Source: Pseudactinotalea suaedae
Lineage (GTDB): Bacteria; Actinomycetota; Actinomycetes; Actinomycetales; Beutenbergiaceae
DNA length: 64,000 bases
Reading direction: 5' to 3'
Assembly (NCBI RefSeq): GCF_009733815.1
Contig: NZ_WNXY01000011.1
Location: forward strand, 62,001-126,000
In this document: piece after piece, positions 58,883-64,000 of the stretch
Numbering within the stretch: position 1 is the first letter of the stretch
Layout: every line of letters starts with the position of its first letter
Position numbers and translations under genes: made by a program
Notes under the pieces: model-generated
Told to the model about the DNA's origin: nothing
The model's input: only the letters and a program-made list of their open reading frames with translations
Databases searched by the model: none

Positions 58883-59832
58883 CAGCTCGCGTCCGAGTAG
58901 TGCACCCAACGACGGGCGCCGAGAAAGTTGACGGCCGTGAAGGCCGCGATGATGGCGACGAGCACCCACGCCATGGCGGAGGCGTAACCCATCTCGAACT
59001 CGCTGAAGCCCTTGATGTAGAGGTACAGCGTGTAGAAGAGCGTCGAGTCGACCGGCCCACCGGTGCCGTTGGAGATGATGTACGACGGCGTGAACGCCTG
59101 GAAGGCCACGATCGTCTGCATCACGAGGTTGAAGAAGACCAGCGGTGTGAGCAGCGGCAGGGTGACCGAGACGAACCTGCGTACCGCTCCGGCGCCGTCG
59201 ACCCGTGCCGCCTCGAGCAGCTCGGCGGGGATCTGCCGCAGGCCGGCCAGGAAGATCACCATGGGTGAGCCGAACTGCCAGATCGCGAGCACGATCAGCG
59301 TCGCCAGACTGGTGTCGGGCGAGGCGATCCAGTTCGGACCGTCGATGCCCACCAGCGCCAGCAGCTGGTTGATCGCGCCGTTGCTGCCGAAGAGCTGACG
59401 CCACAGCACCGCGATCGCCACGCTGCCGCCCAGCAGAGAGGGCAGGTAGAGCGCGGCGCGGTAGAACGACATCCCGCGGAGCGTCCGGTTCATCAGCACG
59501 GCGAGCCCGAGCGCGACCACCAGTCGCAGCGGCACCGAGGCGAGCACGTAGGTGAAGGTCACCCGCAGCGACTGCAGGTAGCGCGGGTCGTCGGTGAACA
59601 GCGTGCGGTAGTTCTCGACGCCGACCCAGACCGGGTCGTGGAAGAGGTCGTACTCCGTGAAGGACAGGTAGGCCGAGGTCGCCATCGGACCGATGACCAG
59701 CGCGGCCAGACCGACGAACCACGGGAGCAGGAAGAGGTAGCCGGCTCGTGCCTCCTTGCGGCGGCGAGCCGACCGCCGCCGGCGGGCGGGCGCGGGTGCG
59801 CCACCTCCGGCGGCGGTCGTTGCGTTGCTCAC
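58882..59832 (-). CDS. ABC sugar transporter permease (MalF-type)
   Basis: The 316-residue permease has a basic N-terminal tail (ARRRRSARRRKEARAG), six helices and the EAA loop LLEAARVDGAGAVRRFVSVTLP. GTG 59832 lies seven bases after the binding-protein stop. It is second gene of the importer operon starting at 61144; no ATPase gene is present. Confidence 0.94.
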   Translation of the reverse strand: MSNATTAAGGGAPAPARRRRSARRRKEARAGYLFLLPWFVGLAALVIGPMATSAYLSFTEYDLFHDPVWVGVENYRTLFTDDPRYLQSLRVTFTYVLASVPLRLVVALGLAVLMNRTLRGMSFYRAALYLPSLLGGSVAIAVLWRQLFGSNGAINQLLALVGIDGPNWIASPDTSLATLIVLAIWQFGSPMVIFLAGLRQIPAELLEAARVDGAGAVRRFVSVTLPLLTPLVFFNLVMQTIVAFQAFTPSYIISNGTGGPVDSTLFYTLYLYIKGFSEFEMGYASAMAWVLVAIIAAFTAVNFLGARRWVHYSDAS

Positions 59833-59839
59833 CGGCTGC

Positions 59840-61144
59840 TCAGCCCTCGGCGTCCGCGAAGAACGCGTCCACGGCGTCGTCGACGCTCATCTGGCCGAAC
59901 GCGACCTGCTCGGAGAGCTGTGACATCAGCGTGCGGGAGTCGGCGAAACCGTCGGGCCAGAGGCGGTTGAGCGGCCGCGAGTTCTCGGCGACGAGATCCA
60001 TGTACTCGATCGCCGGGCGCTCCTCGTCGGTGACGGACTCGGCGATCTGGGCGCGGGCAGCAGCGGTCGGCGGGATCCCGAGCGTGGCGCCCAACGTGTC
60101 GACGGCCTCCGGGTCGTTGACCAGGTAGTCGATCAGGTCGGCCGCGCCCTGGGGGTTGCCCGACCAGGCCGAGATCGACCACAGGCTTGCGGCGTTGATC
60201 CACAGGCTCGGGTTGGTCGCGTTGTAGGGGGGCAGCGCGATGTCCAGCGCGTTGTCCGAGACCGACTGCAGTGCGACGTAGTCCTGCGTCCACACGAAAC
60301 CGCTGGCGGCGCCGCCGGTGGCGAGCGGCGAGCCCGGCAGGTTGCCGCTGGCCTCCGCGGTGATGTCCGCGGGCGGGACCGCGCCGGACTCACGCATGTC
60401 CGCCCACAGCTGGAACCACGCCCGCAGGTCGTCCGGCGTCGCGTTGATCGACCCGTCCTCGGCGTAGAACTCGCGGCCGGAGTCCCGCACGAACAGGATG
60501 AACAGGATCATGTCGCCCGAGCCGTCCTGGACGCCCCAGTGCTCACCGCCGCTGGCGGACTGCACCTCGCTCGCGAAGGTCGCGAGGTCGTCCCAGGTCC
60601 ACTCACCCTCGGGGGCTGCGATGCCCAGCTCGGCGAGCAGGTCCTCGTTGGTGACGAACCCGGTGGCGTTCGTCGCCGCGACCACCCCGTAGGTGGACTC
60701 GCCGACGGCGCCGAACTCGCGGATCCCCTCGTCCAGACCGCTGACGTCGAGGTCGACCTCCGAGAGGTCGAGGAGCGAGTCGCGCTCGGCGTAGGTGGGC
60801 AGCTGGCTGGCGGCCTGCATGATGACGTCCGGGAGGTCGCGGCCGGCGACCTGGGTCGCCAGCTTGTCCCAGTAGCCGTCCCACGGCTGCGGCTCCACGC
60901 TCACCTGCGGCCCGCCGGCCGCGGTGAAGGCCTCGATGGCGGTCTCCAGCGCGCGGTGCTGGTTGTCGACGCCCCACCACGCTGTCCGGATCTCCTCGTC
61001 GGTCGCCGGACCGCCGGCGTCGCCGCCGTCGTCCCCGCTCCCTCCGCCGCTGCCATCGACACCGCAGGCCGCGAGGGCCAGCGCCCCGGAGAGCAGGGCA
61101 GCGGCGGCGGCAGATCTGCGGATCGCACGTCGGGTGGTCTTCAT
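59840..61144 (-). CDS. ABC transporter extracellular solute-binding lipoprotein (CUT1 type)
   Basis: The 434-residue lipoprotein starts MKTTRRAIRRSAAAAALLSG with lipobox LALAACG, then a Gly/Asp linker and a family 1 solute-binding domain (PQPWDGYWDKLATQVAGRDL, WVWTQDY-like and PLATGGAASGFVWTQDYV segments). ATG 61144 has AGGAGGAACG upstream. It is divergent from the LacI-XRE regulator gene, with a TTGACA-type promoter and an AACGTT site between them. Confidence 0.93.
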   Translation of the reverse strand: MKTTRRAIRRSAAAAALLSGALALAACGVDGSGGGSGDDGGDAGGPATDEEIRTAWWGVDNQHRALETAIEAFTAAGGPQVSVEPQPWDGYWDKLATQVAGRDLPDVIMQAASQLPTYAERDSLLDLSEVDLDVSGLDEGIREFGAVGESTYGVVAATNATGFVTNEDLLAELGIAAPEGEWTWDDLATFASEVQSASGGEHWGVQDGSGDMILFILFVRDSGREFYAEDGSINATPDDLRAWFQLWADMRESGAVPPADITAEASGNLPGSPLATGGAASGFVWTQDYVALQSVSDNALDIALPPYNATNPSLWINAASLWSISAWSGNPQGAADLIDYLVNDPEAVDTLGATLGIPPTAAARAQIAESVTDEERPAIEYMDLVAENSRPLNRLWPDGFADSRTLMSQLSEQVAFGQMSVDDAVDAFFADAEG

Positions 61145-61182
61145 CGTTCCTCCTGGGGCCGGACATCGGCGTCGGCGTGTAC

Positions 61183-61188
61183 AACGTT
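61183..61188. promoter_or_regulatory. Candidate LacI-type operator core AACGTT
   Basis: AACGTT lies in a partly symmetric context (TACAACGTTAGA), between the importer promoter and the binding-protein start. The central CG pair is typical of LacI-family operators. Confidence 0.4.
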
Positions 61189-61194
61189 AGACGT

Positions 61195-61224
61195 ATCTGA
61201 CATCGCCGAGATCAACGCTGTCAA
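61195..61224 (-). promoter_or_regulatory. Promoter of binding-protein/permease/flavoenzyme operon
   Basis: On the minus strand a consensus TTGACA (plus 61219-61224) is followed after 18 bases by TCAGAT (plus 61195-61200). The candidate operator lies just downstream, inside the transcribed leader. Confidence 0.5.
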
Positions 61225-61276
61225 CTGCGGTCATGACCACGTCCCGGCACCCTCGCTCTCCGATATCCTGTCCGCT

Positions 61277-62590
61277 ATGCCAGAACAGGTATCGGGCGAC
61301 GACGGCGTCGCCGGGGACAGCGCACCGCCCCGCAAGGTCGGGGGCATCAAGGACGTCGCCGCACGCGCCGGGGTCTCCTGGAAGACGGTCTCGAACGTCA
61401 TCCATGGCCGGCCCCACGTCGCGGCCGCGACGCGGCGCAACGTCGAGCGCGCGATCGCCGAGCTCGGGTACCGCCCCAGTCTCGCGGGCCGTCAGCTGCG
61501 GCGGGGGCGCACCGGTCTGCTGGCCGTGTCGGTCCCGGACCTCGCGACGCCGTACTACGCCGAGCTGGCCAGGGCCGTCGTCCGGCGCGCCCGCGACGAG
61601 GACTACACGGTGCTCATCGACGAGACCGGGCACTCGGTCCCACGCGAGTCCGCAGCAGCACGGGGCTACAGCGTCCGGTTCACCGACGGTGTGCTGCTGA
61701 GCACCTCGCGGCTGTCCGGGGCGGAGGTGGCCGCGCTGCAGACGGACACGCCGATCGTGCTGCTGGGCGAGCAGGCCGAACCGGGCGGCCTCGACCACGT
61801 CGGCATCGACAACGGCGCCTCCGCGCGTGACGCGGCGCGCCACATGCTGGCGCTCGGTCGCCGCCGGTTCGCGTTCCTCGGAGCCGAGATCGGTCCGCAC
61901 CGCAAGGCGTCGGCGCTCCGGATCGCCGGCCTGCGCGCCGAGCTCGCCGAGGCTGGCGAGGCAGCCTCCCTCAGCCTGATCGAGACCAGCGAGTACTCAC
62001 GGTCGGAGGGGTTCGCGCGCACCCGTGAGGCGTTCGCCTCCGGCACGCCCTGGGACGCCTTGATCTGCGCCAGCGACCTGGTGGCGGTCGGTGCGCTCCA
62101 TGCGCTGGCCTCGCTCGGCATCCGCGTCCCCGACGACGTCGCGGTGCTGGGGTGGGACAACGCGCCCGAGGCCGAGTACGCGTGGCCGCCGCTGACCACC
62201 ATCGCGCCCAACATGGAGGAGTTCGGCTCCCGTGCCGTGCAGCTCCTCGCGGCCCGGATCGCCGAGCCGAGCGCGCCGCCGCGGCGAGGTGTGGTCACGC
62301 ACCGACTGATAGTGCGGGCGAGCACCTTGGGTTCCGCAGCCGTGTTCAATCCGGCCGTGCCATATCAGATCTGGCATGAGCGTCCGCGGCCGGGTGAGCT
62401 GATCCGCGACGCCCGACGGCACGCGGGGATCACACAGCGATCGCTGGCCGAGACTGTCGGGACGTCACAGGCGATGATCGCCCGCTACGAGGCGGGCGAG
62501 GTGAGCCCCACCGTCCGGTCCCTGGAGCGGATCCTGGGAGCGATGGGCGCGGCACTGCGTCTGGACACGCTGCCCGAGGACCTGCGCTGA
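61277..62590 (+). CDS. LacI family repressor fused to C-terminal XRE helix-turn-helix
   Basis: The 437-residue protein has a LacI HTH (GIKDVAARAGVSWKTVSNVI, HGRPHVAAATRRNVERAI, about 23-70). A periplasmic-binding-protein-like sugar sensor follows (GLLAVSVPDLATPYYAELAR; PDDVAVLGWDNAPEAEYAWP; about 78-345). Then, unusually, a second HTH of XRE type occupies about 370-430 (GELIRDARRHAGITQRSLAE, TVGTSQAMIARYEAGEVSPT). LacI repressors normally end near residue 340. The frame is unbroken. TATCCT lies seven bases before ATG 61277, suggesting a leaderless start. It most likely represses the divergent importer/flavoenzyme operon. Confidence 0.88.
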   Translation: MPEQVSGDDGVAGDSAPPRKVGGIKDVAARAGVSWKTVSNVIHGRPHVAAATRRNVERAIAELGYRPSLAGRQLRRGRTGLLAVSVPDLATPYYAELARAVVRRARDEDYTVLIDETGHSVPRESAAARGYSVRFTDGVLLSTSRLSGAEVAALQTDTPIVLLGEQAEPGGLDHVGIDNGASARDAARHMLALGRRRFAFLGAEIGPHRKASALRIAGLRAELAEAGEAASLSLIETSEYSRSEGFARTREAFASGTPWDALICASDLVAVGALHALASLGIRVPDDVAVLGWDNAPEAEYAWPPLTTIAPNMEEFGSRAVQLLAARIAEPSAPPRRGVVTHRLIVRASTLGSAAVFNPAVPYQIWHERPRPGELIRDARRHAGITQRSLAETVGTSQAMIARYEAGEVSPTVRSLERILGAMGAALRLDTLPEDLR

Positions 62591-62594
62591 ACCG

Positions 62595-62619
62595 GTCCGA
62601 CCCACGTCAGCTGTCGGAC
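62595..62619. terminator. Weak hairpin between convergent LacI-XRE and response-regulator genes
   Basis: GTCCGA and TCGGAC form a 6-bp stem with a 13-base loop in the 16-base gap and the end of the regulator gene. Only a weak terminator. Confidence 0.3.
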
Positions 62620-63302
62620 GGCCCGCTCGCTGCAGGATCTCCGCCCCCGAGACCCTCCGCACGGGCGCGGACGATGGCGGCCGAGCGATCGCGCAGCGAC
62701 AGCTTCGCCAGCACCGTGGCCACGGTGTTGCGCACCGTCTTCGGGCTCAGCGTGAGCCGCCGCGCGATCGCGGTGTTGTCCAGGCCGTGGGCGAGCAGGT
62801 CGAGGACCTCGCGCTCGCGGGCCGTCAGCTGCGGGAACGGCACGCGTGCCGCACGCTGACCGCCGAGCACGTACGCCATCGCACGCTCGGCGACCGCGGG
62901 AGACAAGATCATCTCGCCCGCCGCCACGGCGCGCACCGCGCGCTCGACGGCGTCCGGCGGGGACGACTTCACCAGGTAGCCGCGCGCCCCGGCACGCACG
63001 GCGGCGACGACCGCGTCGTCGTCCTCGTGCATCGTCACCACCAGCACGCGCAGGTCCGGCCGGTCACGGAGCAGATCGCGTGTGAGGTCGACGCCCGAGC
63101 CGTCGCCCAGGTCGATGTCCATGAGCACGACGTCGGTCTCGTGGCCCTCGGCGAACAGCTCCCGCGCTGCCGCGAACCCGGGGACCTGCCCGACCACCGT
63201 GATCCCCTCGAGCGAGTCCAGCAGCGCCGCCATCCCGATCCGGAACACCGGGTGGTCGTCGATCAGCGTCACACGGAGCGCTGCCGCCGCGCCCTCGCTC
63301 AT
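62607..63302 (-). CDS. LuxR/NarL family response regulator
   Basis: The 231-residue regulator has a receiver domain with VTLIDDHPVFRIGM, phospho-acceptor VVLMDIDLGDG (Asp62), VVTMHEDDDAV and YLVKSSPP. A C-terminal LuxR HTH follows (LTAREREVLDLLAHGLDNTA, LSPKTVRNTVATVLAKL). The ATG overlaps the stop of the kinase gene by four bases. A much longer upstream open frame is arginine-rich and was rejected. Confidence 0.94.
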   Translation of the reverse strand: MSEGAAAALRVTLIDDHPVFRIGMAALLDSLEGITVVGQVPGFAAARELFAEGHETDVVLMDIDLGDGSGVDLTRDLLRDRPDLRVLVVTMHEDDDAVVAAVRAGARGYLVKSSPPDAVERAVRAVAAGEMILSPAVAERAMAYVLGGQRAARVPFPQLTAREREVLDLLAHGLDNTAIARRLTLSPKTVRNTVATVLAKLSLRDRSAAIVRARAEGLGGGDPAASGPSDS

Positions 63303-64000
63303 GCCGGCACCGCCGCGGGTGCGAGCGGCAGCTGCGCCCGCACGAGCGTGCCCCCGTGCGGTGACGGGCCGATGGCGATCCCGCCGCCCAGCTCCTCGGT
63401 GCGCTCCCGCATCGAACGGGTGCCCACGCCGTCGGCGACGTCGGGAGCCCGACCCGAGCCCTGATCGAGGCAGCTGACCACGAGAGCGGGTGCGACGCCG
63501 TCGGGCTCGACGAGCGTGACCTCCACGACGCACCGGTCTGCCCCCGAGTGACGAGCGGCGTTGAGCACCGACTCCGACACCACGGCGTACGCGGCCGCCG
63601 CCACCCGCGGGTCGAGGTCGCGCAGCGCCTCCGGGTCGTCGGTGACCAGACCGCGCACCTCGACGGCGAAGCCCATCCGCTGGTGTCGATCGACCAGCTC
63701 GGCGAGCGCCGCGACCAGGCCGTGCTCCTCCAGGACGGGCGGCAGCAGGCTGCGGGAGAGCAGCCGCACGTCCTGCACCCGCTGGGCCACCTCCTCCTGC
63801 AGGGCCGCGAGCACGGCGTCGGCGGCACCGGGATCGGTGGCCAGCACGTTCCGAGCCCCCTGCAGCCCCAGGCGCAGCCCGGAGAGCCAGGGCCCGATCC
63901 CGTCGTGGAGCTCGCGCCGGATCAGCCGTCGTTCCGCCAGCCGCGCCCCGGTCGCGGCATCCCGCGCCCTGACCACCTCACCGGTCGCCCGCACCAGCCC
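63299..64000 (-). CDS. NarL-type sensor histidine kinase, partial (N-terminus beyond window)
   Basis: The visible 230 or so residues are the C-terminal part of a kinase. HisKA_3 region RRELHDGIGPWLSGLRLGLQ carries the phospho-acceptor His. A long helical part follows, then HATPase_c with AYAVVSESVLNAARHSGADR and LDQGSGRAPDVADGVGTRSM. The frame remains open to the edge, so sensor domain and start lie outside. It is co-translated with the response regulator. Neighbouring targets cannot be seen. Confidence 0.88.
   Translation of the reverse strand, partial: GLVRATGEVVRARDAATGARLAERRLIRRELHDGIGPWLSGLRLGLQGARNVLATDPGAADAVLAALQEEVAQRVQDVRLLSRSLLPPVLEEHGLVAALAELVDRHQRMGFAVEVRGLVTDDPEALRDLDPRVAAAAYAVVSESVLNAARHSGADRCVVEVTLVEPDGVAPALVVSCLDQGSGRAPDVADGVGTRSMRERTEELGGGIAIGPSPHGGTLVRAQLPLAPAAVPA

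Overview
The window is GC-rich bacterial DNA with dense genes, many 1 to 4 base overlaps between neighbours, frequent GTG starts, Tat/lipoprotein solute-binding proteins, a CGNR zinc-finger protein, a DUF222/HNH endonuclease and a MetS-type mini-protein. This points to an actinobacterium, most likely of the order Micrococcales; the dinF-like MATE gene next to dnaB fits that order. I cannot name the genus. No tRNA, rRNA, CRISPR array, prophage or IS element was recognised.

Layout. 1-4061: partial MATE exporter, small P-loop kinase, CDP-alcohol phosphatidyltransferase, a non-coding stretch with DnaA-box-like motifs, and dnaB. 4062-19032: mostly single genes, namely an alpha/beta hydrolase, a TetR/dehydrogenase divergent pair sharing a 33-bp palindrome, peptidase E, a secreted protein of unknown role, an HNH endonuclease, an alpha/beta hydrolase/CGNR pair, GrpB, RidA, a sodium-coupled transporter with its 41-residue partner, catalase, an MscS channel and a flavin/F420-type oxidoreductase. 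19172-31600: a CUT1 sugar importer without ATPase (19172-22406), small enzymes and two more P-loop kinases, a second complete importer with the only CUT1-type ATPase of the window (25907-30312), an S4 protein and pyridoxal kinase. 31743-34102: PadR/DUF1048/ABC exporter operon, followed by a strong hairpin and a kinase pseudogene. 34575-48812: carboxyethylornithine-synthase-like enzyme, regulators paired with hydrolase or SnoaL-type genes, metallo-hydrolase, DinB, methyltransferase, HAD phosphatase, multicopper oxidase with a membrane partner, a NarL-type two-component pair, acetyltransferase, and a membrane NAD-binding/RyR-domain protein.

48969-62590 is a carbohydrate island. An LplB/LplC/LipO-type importer runs toward a cytoplasmic GH29 alpha-L-fucosidase, which is divergent from a FadR-type GntR regulator. 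A further importer forms a four-gene operon with a FAD-dependent oxidoreductase carrying a discoidin-like C-terminal domain. That operon is divergent from an unusual regulator in which a LacI repressor is fused to a second, XRE-type HTH. The importers of the island have no ATPase of their own and may share the one at 25907. The window ends in a second two-component pair whose kinase is cut by the edge.

A recurring signal across the window is a TANNNT hexamer exactly 6 or 7 bases upstream of a start codon at fourteen positions, which suggests many leaderless transcripts. The most unusual items are the LacI-XRE fusion, the flavoenzyme with a discoidin-like domain, the RyR/Rossmann membrane protein, the internally deleted kinase pseudogene, two upstream ORFs overlapping dnaB and a permease start, and several near-perfect palindromic operators.
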